From Symbiodinium natans (Eukaryota > Sar > Dinophyceae > Suessiales > Symbiodiniaceae): DNA of 64,000 nucleotides. The DNA lies in NCBI GenBank assembly GCA_905221605.1, contig CAJNDS010000113.1, positions 1,889,082 through 1,953,081 on the forward strand, read 5' to 3'. The notes under the pieces are model-generated. The model saw nothing but the letters and a program-made list of their open reading frames with translations, made no database searches and had not been told where the DNA came from. A program made the translations under genes and the position numbers. This document shows positions 24,463 to 34,861 of this stretch, piece after piece. The number at the start of each line of letters is the position of its first letter. Positions within the stretch are counted from its first letter, which is position 1.

Positions 24463-24868
24463 TTAAGCGTCCTACATGAGGAGGCACACGGCCCTGAGAA
24501 AAAGGAGCGCGGCGAGTCAATTCCTAATTACTCAAATGGGAAGCACCTCAAAAAGACGGAGTGCCTACCTCTCACGAAACAAATCCTGACGCTGGCGTGG
24601 GGACCTGAAGCATCGACCGAAGTCCCCATACATAACTTCAACCTTGATCGTGCAGCCGAAAGATCCATGTTGCTTGCGAAAGCGACGCAGAAGCACTCAA
24701 GCCACTCACACCAAACCACTCAACCCTCGCGAAACAACGCCGGCCTCATCAGACAGAGTCTCCTCAGTCAACACCTGCGTTTCGGAGGGGTTTAGGGCTC
24801 AGATTCACTCAAACAAAACTGAGGCATACCTATAGACCTGGCACCTTAAGCCTCAAACCCGAAATTTC

Positions 24869-26243
24869 TTAGCGGGACTGGGGATGAATCCTCTCATGTC
24901 TCCGCTCCCGGAGCGTACTCGCCTGGTGGCCCAGGAGCGCCTGCAGCTGCTTGGCCGCGGCCTCGGAGAGCGCCTCGTGTGACTTGGGTAGTTCCTCGGG
25001 CTTGGTTTGCGGGGGTCAGGGTTTATAGGGTTTAGGGTTTAGGGTTTCCGTCATGGGACAGAACTTCCGCGCAAGTGCTGCGAGGAGGGTTTGGGCGCAT
25101 ACTGTAGGGCTTGTGGTGCAGGGAGGAGCTTGAAGCGATAAGGGCTCACCAAAGAAGCCTTATATCCCAATGAATCTTCGGACCTTAGAAATCTTAGAAG
25201 ACCGAGAACCCTTTTATCCATTTCATCCCTTTGCATCGTGGGCGTCGTCACAGCAAGCTGCAAACCCCTAAACCCTGCAGTCTTGCGTTTATGAGGGTCG
25301 GGTGGACGTTTAAAGCCCGCCCAAACCCTAAGCCCCTAAGCCCCTAAGCCCTAAAGCCCTAAAGCCCTAGAGCCCGAAAGCCCTAAAACCCTAAAGCCCT
25401 AAAGCCTAAAGCCCTAGAGCCCTAGAGCCCTAGAGCCCTAGAGCCCTAGAGCCCTAGAGCCCTAAAGCCCTAAAGCCCTAAAGCCCTAAACCCCTCGCCC
25501 TGTAAGCCCCAACCCATCCACCCCAACTCCCCCGGCGCCTCCGGAAATCGGATCGTGACGGCCAGGAATAGGTTGCCAAAGTTGAAGGGGTCCTGCACTA
25601 CGGGTTTAGCGTTTAGGGTTTAGGGTTTTGGGTGGTGGTGCATCACAAACTGCGACAACGGCTACAGCGATTCTGATACTTGAAGCAGTTACCTTCGAGG
25701 TGGTGGTGGGCCCTACACGACCCTCGCGACCCTATAAGCCCTACTCCCCAACGCCCTAAGAAAGAAGTCCTTGATTCACCAACACTATGGCTCCAGCCAG
25801 TCACAGGTCCGAATATGTAGGGCGTTGCGGAATTTTAGGGTGCAGGATTGAGAGGTTAGCTTTGAAAAGGCGCAATGGGGGTGTGTTCAGATATTTAAGG
25901 CATGCAAGGAAAGCGATTGTCGTGAAGCGTGGCTTTCAGTTCTGCATACGTTATGTTTAGGTCGCCCCACCGTCGGATGCCCAAGTTCTGGCATCAAAAA
26001 CCCGACAACCTACAAGCGTAGCCGACCTCCAGCTCCAATTTTGCATCCCAAGCCCCTAAAACTATAAGCTGAACCCTGCACGAGGGCCTAACCCTTATTA
26101 CCCTAAGCCCTAACCCGAAACAGCCTTATATAAGCACCCGAACCCAGCTATCCCCAACTAGCCCCAAACTCGTCCTGGTGGATTGGCATCCCGCCACCGC
26201 GCACGCCGCGGAGGATCAGACCCCCTGGCCCCGGCTGGAGCAC
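24869..26243 (-). CDS. DnaJ/Hsp40 C-terminal exons (3' half)
   Basis: Three exons of a type-A-like Hsp40 co-chaperone, which delivers substrates to Hsp70: 26175-26243 (GGLILRGVRGGGMPIHQ), 25539-25592 (DPFNFGNLFLAVTIRFPE) and 24869-24994 (ELPKSHEALSEAAAKQLQALL, then a basic tail and stop TAA at 24869). The order RG.GMP, then GNLF..V.IRFP, then a helical tail is the second half of the DnaJ C-terminal domain. Donors are GA and GC, all in phase. The exon expected before it (HLDGRKLLVRN...TGE) is not within reach upstream but exists at 59,543-59,600 with a compatible phase-0 boundary. Either this is the end of one gene split by 33 kb or a truncated duplicate. Confidence 0.85.
25260..25500. repeat. 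CCCTAAAG/CCCTAGAG octamer array
   Basis: In the intron between the last two DnaJ exons the telomere-like unit has become an 8-mer, with runs of AGCCCTAA and about eight AGCCCTAG units. This is a local variant of the heptamer that fills most introns here. Confidence 0.85.
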
Positions 26244-28140
26244 CTCTTTCCGCTTTACGATCTGACGATTGCTATACTGTATGTTTTCTGAGTTCATTTC
26301 GTTCTGATTAGTTATCTTACTACTTTGTTAGCCGAAAAGTATGAGACTTATCTTCAATATGACAGCTTTTTGTTGTTGTGTTTTTTTTTTTTTTTTGGGG
26401 GGGGGGATGGGGGTAGGAGCGGGATTCTGCTTGAGGGGATTGTGGGGTTTAAGCTTAAGCCGTTCCAGGCTGTAGAAGGGTGAAGGGCCTCAATAAGCAC
26501 CGTAACCAGACTTGCAAACCCTACATTTACCCTAAGCCAAAAGCCCCCCTAAGCCCTGAATGAAACCCGAAAGTCCGAAACCCCAACCCACCCAAAACCC
26601 TGTAAGCCCTAAACCCTGGGAGACTCGTCAAGCAACCAAAGTTTCCTGAGCTTTATACTAATTGGGGCAGATTGGGATGTTCCCCTTTATACTAACACTT
26701 CTAGCGATTATTTCCCCATTAAGGACTTCTAGTCTAAGGGGGAACATCCCAAGGTACAGAGTCGAATGAAAGACTTACCGGGGTTCTGTTCTTGGTTAGG
26801 ATTGGCAGTGTGGGCCCAGGTGCCCTTTGAGAGTGGCTACGCTATTCCGAGCCCTAAAGCCGAGCCCCGAAAGTTTGGGGTTTGGGGTTTAGGGCTTAGG
26901 GCTCAGGGTTTAGAGTTTGGGACTGGAGTCGCCCCGTAGGTTTTGAGTTTAGGGCTGCCCTCGATGACTTCCTGATGAACTCGTGGCTCTGCTTTGAATA
27001 AGAGTCCCGACTTCGAGCCCATAAAGTGCATCCCGTATGTTAATCTGGGGTATGCGTACCACCCTGCTTTCAGGTATCATAGGGGCCGTAATAATTTCAC
27101 TAGGGTTTTGGGGGGGTTTTATAGTATAATTCCAAAGGGACCATAATTAAGGGAATATTCTTAGTACTTGTTCCGACACCTATATTGCACGGTTGCTCCA
27201 GGCAGGTTCTCGGTCAGAGCTACACAAAGCACGCGCGAAGGGGGGCAACCTTTTCAAGCTGCGGCGTTCGCCGCAAAGTGGCCGGGACCCATCCTGTCTA
27301 GGATGGCCCTGAAAAGTCAGAAGCACTGCGAGGGCTGGACTATTTTCTCGGATGACTTATACAGAGGATACAGGGTCCCACTGTTCAACAGCCCCCAGCC
27401 CCCCATGCTGGCCCAACTGGAGACCAGAGTATCTCTATAGCCTGGAGGCTGCATGGTCATGCTTCCGTGCACTTGAATCTCCTGAGCCGTCACCAAAAAC
27501 AGGTTATCATATCGCCCTGCTTTCAAATAGCACACGCGCCCCAACTAGGCCCTGAACTCCTCGTGCAGAAAAGCGGATCCTCCTCATGACTCCGTCTTAA
27601 GATGGCTGTGAGATACTCGTCATCTCACATGAGCCGGCATCTGCAGCTGCGGGCGCCTTTGAGGGCCTGCGCTGGGAAGGCTTCTTGATTTTTGAGTCGA
27701 CGGGCTTGAGAAGTGAGGGTTTAAGGGGATACGGGCTAACGTTAGGATCGGGAGTTTTCAGCTTCGGCTGCCAAGTTACAAAGGGTCCATTCCCGGGTGT
27801 CTGCGTACGATTGCAACGTGTCTCGCATATATAAGCCGGTCGCATGGCATGCCTCCATGATGCAGATACTGGAACTTCATAAAGTTGTGCTGGAACCAGC
27901 ACTGTCGCACACAGGAAAGCTCCCAAATACAAGCAGCAGCTGCTGCGCAACAATTGACAACTTGAGGGAGGGGGGGGGGGTGGTGATCTGCATCATTTCG
28001 GGTGCCCTGACCCGCAGGAATAGAGTACTATATACTTTTTAAGGGACTATACAGGGTACCTCATTCCCTCATTCCCTAACTCCCTACTCAGAACCAGTAA
28101 GCAACAGCAGAAGATATTTCCCTAAACCCTAAACCCTAAA
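26244..28140. other. Upstream part of the long DnaJ interval
   Basis: No exon is recognisable. It holds a foldback copy (26,672-26,752), a dispersed repeat (27,106-27,190), an inverted GGGAATGA repeat (about 28,045-28,085) and telomere-like heptamers up to the retrotransposon insertion point. The minus-strand frame 27,597-27,953 is open (part Lys/Pro/Ala-rich) but shows no family. Confidence 0.55.
26672..26752. mobile_element. Foldback/MITE copy 2
   Basis: Ends TTGGGATGTTCCCC and, reversed, TTGGGATGTTCCCCC; the arms continue with TTATACTAAC-like sequence shared with the copy at 9,219-9,317. The flanks GGGGCAGA and GGTACAGA agree at 6 of 8 bases and may be a decayed 8-bp target duplication. 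Confidence 0.7.
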
Positions 28141-28145
28141 CCCTG

Positions 28146-28499
28146 TGATGAAAGGTGTGGAATGAGACGCACCCTGTGGCTTTGGCTGTTGTGGTTCCAG
28201 GACATGCCGTAGGCATCGGAACACAAGTAGCGAAGCAGCACAAGACATGCAGGCAACAGGTCGCATGTGCTTTGTGGGTTCTGTTCTGGCCGTGTGTTGT
28301 GTGGTCGCCTTCTGTGGTAGGGGTAGGACCGCCTGACTGGCCAATGGACTTCGTGCTGCAGTGTGAGGAAAAGTGAACCTCTGGTGGTGCAGCTGTGTTC
28401 GTACAAGGAGTACAAGCAGAGCCACACAGACAGACAGGAGCCAAGCAACCCCCAAGCTACCATGTCGTTTGCTGGACCTCAAGAGCCCCGCGCTCTTGA
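28146..28499 (+). repeat. 5' LTR of the outer copia element
   Basis: 354 bp, starting TGATGAAAGG and ending GCTCTTGA. It does not end in the usual CA. It contains the start codon of the gag frame (ATG at 28,462), so the coding frame crosses the LTR boundary. Confidence 0.95.
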
Positions 28500-30775
28500 G
28501 GTTATGAGCCCAAGCGGCCTGGGCGCTACCGCTGGATTGTTGAGTTCCCCTACGCTGGTTGGTGAGACAGCTGGGCCGAACTACGGATCTTTGACAGTTG
28601 GTGCTGGTACAGATGGTACTGGTGCAGTTGGTGCTGGTACAGATGGTGCTGGTGCTATTGGGACTGGTGCAGTTGTTGTGGGACCGGTTCAGGGTGGAGA
28701 CCTGAGTATACCTGCTGTTGCCGATGGGCAGACAAATAGTGGTGTGCTGGGCAGTGGAGACCCTGGTGTTACTGGTGGCCTGGAGATGGAGCAGGTCAAT
28801 GACAACTGGCCAGTGGTGGAGAAACATAGGGTTTTGGAGTCCAGCAATGGTGGCTTGGAGACTGCACTGGCAGCCGAAAGATTTGGTGCAGTGCAGATGG
28901 TGCAGACAGCCATGGAAGGCACTGCAAATGCTGGTTCGCCGACAGCTGCGTCGCGTACAACTGGGCTGGAAATGAGGTATGTCCAGACTGGAACGGGCGC
29001 ATATGGATGGATGACAAGGCTGACGGACTTTCTGCGAGCGACGACGACTGGTGGTGGTGGTTTAGGGGATAGGATGTTAGGGTCTTTAGGACTAACACCC
29101 AATCAGGCCCCGGGAACGCCCCGCAGCCACAGCAGCAGAGCAGCAGCCGTAGCAGCAACACCGCAGTCGGCAGCCAGGCAATCGCCTTGGAATTTCTCCC
29201 CGCCGGAAGAGCTCCAGGTGATGACCCAGCACGTGGAAGGTGGGGGTCACCCCGCGTTGTTCGACCAGAGGGCGGTGGAGAGAATGAACAGTTGGCCTTC
29301 TCGTGGACCTCTACTTCATGGAGAACAAACGTCGCAAGGGTCTACGGGATCGTCAGAAATTCGGGTTGAAGTGCAACGTCAGCTGGGACAGTACATGAGG
29401 GATCGAGACCAGGTGCAGACCGAGGTGGTGGCTTTGCGACGACAGGTACAAGAGCTGATGAATGCTGGTTTTGGGAGACAGTCTGGGGGCGAGGCCGAGC
29501 AGGGAGTTGGTCGAGTTCCAGGAGGTCCTCAGGTGCCAGGGGATGATCCACTTCACGGAGTACCTCATGGAGGAGGTAGCTCACTTCACGGGACATCTCG
29601 AGCACAAGGTGGTCTTTCGGGAGCTGGCGTTCCTCAAGTTCCTCAAGGTCCTCAGCTACATGGAGTTTCGGGAGGTCCACAAGGTCCTCAGCTACCTGGT
29701 GTTTCGGGAGGTCTAATTACAAGGTCCTCAGCTACATGGTGGTTCGGGAGGTCTACAAGGTCCTCAGCTACCTGGTGTTTCGGGAGGTCCACGTGGTCCA
29801 CATGGTCCTCAGCTACCTGGCGTTCCTCAAGTTCCACAAGGTTTTCAGCTACCTGGAGGGCACCAGCAGATTGGAAGTGGTGGTGTGTCGGGAGTTGGCC
29901 AAGTTCCTGGAGCTCCTCAAGCACCTGGAGGTCCTCAAGCGTATGGAGGTGGACCGCAAAGCGCAGGGGAGTTGCCAAGGAGTGCAACTCGTGGCCCGAA
30001 CCAGTCGGCTGGTTCTGGGGCTGGAGATGTGGGCGGTTCCTCGTTTGGTGGAGGGATCGGAGATCAGCCGGGACTGGTTGGAATGTTGGTCGCAGGTATC
30101 CAGCAGCTCCAGCAGGCGCAGCTGAACATGATGAACCAGAAGGTGGGTCAGCCGGAGCAGGTGAAGCCTGGGATTGCAGCTTTGCCGGCATTGGATCCTC
30201 CTGGCGCTGAGGATAGCCCGGTCGTCATTCAAGACTGGATGGAGCTGATTGACGGGCCGACGCGAGACCTCAGTGATGGAAGTGGTGCTTGGTGGGAGGC
30301 CGTCAAGAGCGAGGTCTCGTTGCACTACGCGAAGTGGGTGGCAAGTACGCCCTACCAGAGGTTGGCTATGCAAGGGCCCTCTGGAATGGATTTGGACGAC
30401 GGGCGGTACGCTCGTGTCAATGCCCGAGCTGCTGGAATGTTGCTGGCAGCGTTGGCACCGGAAGTGCGGAGGGACTTGGTGGCGAGGCAATGCACTCGCA
30501 GTGCGGTGAAGATCGTCTACCGGCTGTATGTTCAGTACTGCCCGGGGGGCGAGTCCGAGAAGCTGCACCTCCTGAAGTCGTTGACGGAGACTACCAAGGC
30601 AGCAGATGCAGAGCAGGCAGCGCGGGCCTTGCGTCAGTGGGAGAGATGGATGCAGCGAGCTCAAGGTATCGCTGTCACTTGCCCAGATCCGATGATCTTG
30701 GCTAGAGGGCTGTCGGTGATCGTGGCAGGCGTGCTGCAGAAGAATGCAGACGCTGCATTCAGGACATCCAATTGA
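28462..30775 (+). pseudogene. Copia gag, broken by a 4-bp insertion
   Basis: The frame begins ATG at 28,462 inside the LTR (MSFAGPQEP). The first part is Gly/Thr/Ala-rich with GAGTDG-type repeats. A Pro/Gln/Gly-rich section follows, built from GPQLPGVSGG-like units (about 29,640-29,870). Within it, at about 29,715, four extra bases (GGTCTAATTACAAGG against the neighbouring unit GGTCTACAAGG) throw the frame off. The correct frame continues from there to 30,775 with a capsid-like helical region (IQDWMELIDGP to VQYCPGGESEK). It stops at TGA 30,773, just before the next frame. The original product would be a gag polyprotein of about 770 residues. Confidence 0.8.
28500..28513 (+). promoter_or_regulatory. 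Primer-binding site, half-tRNA type
   Basis: GGTTATGAGCCC directly follows the LTR. Its complement, GGGCTCATAACC, is an anticodon stem-loop with a CAU anticodon and a seven-base loop, as in initiator tRNA-Met, and not a tRNA 3' end. Drosophila copia primes from such an internal cut tRNA-Met, so the same mechanism is inferred. The site is also translated as part of the gag frame. Confidence 0.75.
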
Positions 30776-31785
30776 TGGTCGACACGTCGCCGACGTTGGC
30801 CACTGTCATGCAGTACCAGCAGCATCTCAAGGCGGAGATGGAGACGCTGGCAGGTGTGATGGTGATGGGAAGCAGTCGTGGCGCAGAGCCCAAGGCCAAG
30901 CCTATGCAGGTTGAGGATGGGGCTACAGACCGCGACAAGGACAAGGATCGGGACAAGGGCAAGGGCAAGGACAGAGAGCGAGACAAGGGAAAAGGCAAAG
31001 GGAAAGAAGCCTTTGGAAAAGGAAAGGACGGCGAGCAGAAGATCTGTCCGTGGTTCGCCAAAAGTCCTGAAGGATGTCGCCGAGGGAAAACGTGTCGCTT
31101 CAAGCACTCCTTCGAAGGGATCTCCAAGCGTGGGCGTTGCCTTGAATGTGGAGGTGAAGGACACATAGCGGCGGATTGTCCGACGAAGGCCTTGGCGTCG
31201 AGACCTTCGAGTTCTACTGGTGGAAAGGGCGGTGGTGGAGGCCACAGCCAACCGAGCCGGGCGAAAGAGGAGCCTGCAGCCAGAAGCATGGTGTCGGAAC
31301 CTGAGCCACAGCCGACATCACCGGTGTCCACGACAACCTCAGCGTCGAGTCCCAACCCTGAGCTCCAGTCTGCAATGACTGATGCAGTGCAAGCTCTGAG
31401 GTCTTTGGTGGGAGAAGGAGCTGGAGGAGGACATCCAGGATTGGCATCGATCCAGAGGCAGCTGGATGAGCTTCGGTTGAGAGCCTTGAGGGTTGAAGAC
31501 GTGGTGGTGCGACCTCGTGACGGAGATCCTCGGATGTTCAAGGCAGAATTGGATGTGCCAACGGTGCTCATTGACTCTGGGGCTACGAACATTCTTCGTC
31601 AACCTCGAGATCCTCATGAGCTTCATGATGCAAACCAGGTGAGTGTGGTGCTGGCCAACAACGAGAGGACTCAGCTCTACCAGACGCCAGCGGGATCTAT
31701 ACTCACACCGTCTACAACGACTCAGCCTTTATGGGAGACCTCGTTCGTGCTGGTTGCGAGATATCTTGGGGGCGAAAGGGCTTGA
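30772..31785 (+). pseudogene. Copia nucleocapsid and protease segment
   Basis: Continues gag after a minus-one shift. It starts with the conserved gag tail (VDTSPTLATV), followed by a Lys/Asp/Arg-rich linker, a CCCH finger (CPWFAKSPEGC...C...H), a CCHC knuckle (CLECGGEGHIAADC) and an aspartic protease active site (VLIDSGATN at about 31,565). An overlapping TGATG at 30,773-30,777 joins it to gag. The frame is lost near 31,728 in CAGCCTTTATGG, where one base seems missing, and the protease continues in the next frame. Confidence 0.8.
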
Positions 31786-33947
31786 AGATTGTGCACCCAA
31801 CACTTGGGGTGCTGCGAACCAGCGTGAAGGCTGGATGTCCGGAGCTCACCATGGCGGAGGCCGACAAGATCATCGAGCAGGTGGAAAACGCCAAGCTTCA
31901 AGAGTTTCGGGATGAGGTGCAAACCTTGCAGATGAAGCTGGAGGCCCTGAAGGTGGGCGCTAACACTGCACCGTGGACTACGCATCTCGACGACTACGTG
32001 GCTTCAGGATCGAGAAATGCTCTCTGGAAGGCGTTGATGGGGCCTGTGTTTGGGGAGCTACCTGAAGCTTTGAGGACAAGGCTGTGTTTGGAGTTGAACC
32101 TGGCAAAGGGTTGGGACTACCTGAAGGCCCTTCCACTTCCTCGACGGGTCAAGAAGTCCTTCTTGCAGGCGCCCGAGTGGATCCTGCATCTTCCTGCCCA
32201 TGAGAACGAGGATGGCTTCCTGAAGGTCATGGAGCAGGAGGGACGTATGATGTTGAAGGTGGCTGGTAACATTGAGCAGGATGTCTACCAGGCCTTGCTA
32301 TGGGCTGCGGTCAAGGGCAAGCTGAAATGCATTGTGGCCGGTGGGGCACATGGGCCTGCTCAGGATGAGGCCGTCTTCGTGAAGTCTGCCCAGGTGAAGT
32401 TGCTGTACTGCTTGGCGAGGCTAGCGTCGAAGCACCCTGAGGAGAAGACTGGTTTTGTGTGGTCTGGTCCAGAGCGAAACCTGAACTGGGGTGAGTACAG
32501 CTATGGGCAGCAGCAAGTGAGGTTGGGGGAAAGGTTCTTGGTGGCGACTGCAATGGACCGGGTGCTTTGTGACCAAGGAGCACTTGGATTGGCAGTGACG
32601 AGGCCCACCGAGATCATCACCTACAACATGGAGGTCTTGAAGGACAAGCGGGTGCAACCTGGGGAGCCAATGGGAAGAGAAGTCTCAGATGGTGGTTTGG
32701 CCTCAGGTTTGAAGCGAGTGGTGTTGGAGGCGGTATCCCGGGGTGACTTTGTGGTGGACCCTGCGACCCTCAGAGCAATGTCGCAGGAGCAGTGGCGAGA
32801 CCACGTCAAAGCGGGTCACTACCCGGCACGAAGAGACTGCTTGCAATGCACCACGTACGGTGCGACAGGACATCAGCACCGGCGAGTATCCCACCCGAGT
32901 TTGTTTGTCCTGAACATCGATATCGCTGGCCCCTTCCGCACCTTGGGGGCAAACCCACATGGAAGGGGGCGTCAGGAGCGAAACCGCAATCTTCGCTACA
33001 TGCTGGTCGCGAAGTACACTCTGCCGGAGTCCTACATCACCAACGAGCTGGAGGAGACTGCGGATGACCCTGAGGTGGAGATGCCTGAGGGTGAAGCAGA
33101 TCCGTTTGCCGAAGACGAAGGAGGTGGTGTTGGTTTGGTCGAAGAGGAGGGGATCGACTGGGATGACTACGAGCCGGATCTTCCTGATGATGATGGTCCT
33201 GTACCTGATCCAGAGCAGGCTGAAGACCCTGATAAGGAGATAGTGGTTGGGACTAGGCCAAGGGAAATTCCGGAGGATGTGAAGGCGCCGAAGGCAGCCA
33301 ATCTCTTGTTTGCACATGGACTGGCCGACATCAAAGGAAGCACTGTGGCCAGCGTGGTGCAGGGAATTGTCCTCTACCTCAGGAACCTGAACCTTCCTGT
33401 TCTTCGTTTCCACTCGGACAAGGCAGCACAGTTCACCAACAAGGGCTTGGTGCAATGGCTGCATGGTCAAGCGATTCGGGTAACTACAAGTGTGCCCGGA
33501 ATACCTCAGGGAAATGGTGGTGCTGAGGCGGCCATCAAGACAATCAAGCAGAGAGCTAGGACAGCCTTGGCATCGGCGAGGTTGGACCTGAAGTTCTGGC
33601 CATGTGCAGCTGAAGCGGTGGCAGCACAACAAAGGGCCAAAGCGTTGTCCCAGGTGTCAAAGCTGGCAACGACGTTTGGAGCTAAGGTGATGGTGAAGCG
33701 GAGAGCTTTCGCCTCAGGAGGAAAAACGGTTCGAAGGGAGTTTGAGCCTCGATGGGTCGAGGGAGTGTACCTGGGCTTGAGCCACCTGGTGTATGCAGAG
33801 GACTCGTTTTTGCATACCAAGAACGTGAAGCCCAAGGCAGCCCTTGTGGATCCGGGACCTCCTGAAGTTGAACCTGGAGATGGTGTCTTCGAGTCCTTAG
33901 CGCCCCACGAAGGGGATGAGCCGACGGTTCTGTGCGACGTCGCCTGA
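31731..33947 (+). pseudogene. Copia protease tail and integrase
   Basis: Carries the end of the protease region, a His-Cys zinc domain (HYPARRDCLQCTTYGATGH) and a DDE integrase core: first Asp in LNIDIAGP, second in FHSDKAAQFT, Glu in GNGGAEAAIKTIK. Between the first and second Asp sits an acidic insertion of about 70 residues (33,040-33,245, EEETADDPE-like, many D and E), unusual for an integrase core. The frame ends at TGA 33,945, about 20 bp before the ATG of the next domain. One lost base would join them. Confidence 0.85.
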
Positions 33948-33967
33948 CAGGAAAGGGTCCACCGCGT

Positions 33968-34861
33968 ATGGCCCGTGCAGTGTCTGGCGAATTGGTAGAA
34001 GTGGAGCAGCAAGATGGTGATGCTGTTTCGGAGGCTGAAGCGTTTGCTCGCGAGGTCTTGTACGAGGAGTGGGAGATCACGTCGGAGATCGTTGAGGAGC
34101 TGTTCGAGCTACTTCCAGGAGATCCTCCACCTCGAAAGTGTGAAGAGAGACCAGGTGAGGATATGGAGGAAGAGAAGGCCTGGTCGTCGGGGGCGTTCAT
34201 CCGGGGAGGCATTGGTGGTCTTCGAGCCAACACCCGGAAGTTCCCGTATGTCACCAGAGTGATCAATCGCTTCATCGAGAACCACACTGCTCACTTGGAC
34301 AGCAGGTGGAATTCCTTCGTGATTTTCAAGAACTCGAAGACGGTGATGCATCGGGATTCCCACAATTCCAAGTATCAGCCATCGTACCTGGTGCCAATTT
34401 CTCAGTTCACAAAGGGAGGTTTATGGGTTGAAGGAGTGCCCGAAGGTGAAACCCCAGTGAAGCTGAAGGAGAAGTTGGGCCACGTCAAGGAGTTTGTGGA
34501 CGATGGTGGTGGTAGACAACCAATTGTGTTTCTTCCGAGGAAGTGGCATGCTACCCAGGAGTGGGAAGGCAATCGGCTAGTGGTGGCAGCATACTCCATC
34601 AGGGACTTTCACCGAGTGAAGAGTGAGGAGCAGGAGGTGCTGAACGATTTGGGCTTCGTCACGGCGGAGGAAGTCCTAGATGAGGAGACGACTGGTGATT
34701 CGGGAGATCAACGTGGCTTCCAAGTACCTCAACATGCTACTGGGTCTGGTGGTGACGGGCAGCAGCAGGTTCGGTTGAGACCAATGCGAATGACTACTGA
34801 CGTCAACGTCCTGGCAGCGTACTTGGAAGGGCATGAGGTTGAGCCGTTCACGGTGAATTGA
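33968..34861 (+). CDS. Dioxygenase-like domain in copia pol
   Basis: A domain of about 300 residues between integrase and reverse transcriptase. It shows the iron-binding pattern of Fe(II)/2-oxoglutarate oxygenases: an HxD pair in VMHRDSHNSK, a GGLWVE strand after it, then the distal His in KWHATQEWEGNR with a following Arg and a beta strand LVVAAYS. Spacing between the HxD and the distal His is about 68 residues. The family call is from motif pattern only; activity and substrate are unknown. The ORF opens with ATG at 33,968, but the upstream open frame from about 33,932 suggests it was fused to integrase. It ends AATTGA just before the RT frame. Confidence 0.6.
   Translation: MARAVSGELVEVEQQDGDAVSEAEAFAREVLYEEWEITSEIVEELFELLPGDPPPRKCEERPGEDMEEEKAWSSGAFIRGGIGGLRANTRKFPYVTRVINRFIENHTAHLDSRWNSFVIFKNSKTVMHRDSHNSKYQPSYLVPISQFTKGGLWVEGVPEGETPVKLKEKLGHVKEFVDDGGGRQPIVFLPRKWHATQEWEGNRLVVAAYSIRDFHRVKSEEQEVLNDLGFVTAEEVLDEETTGDSGDQRGFQVPQHATGSGGDGQQQVRLRPMRMTTDVNVLAAYLEGHEVEPFTVN

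Noticed and set aside
27597-27953. Minus-strand ORF with a signal-peptide-like start
   Set aside because: The first codon is TTG, not ATG, and nothing downstream resembles a known domain.
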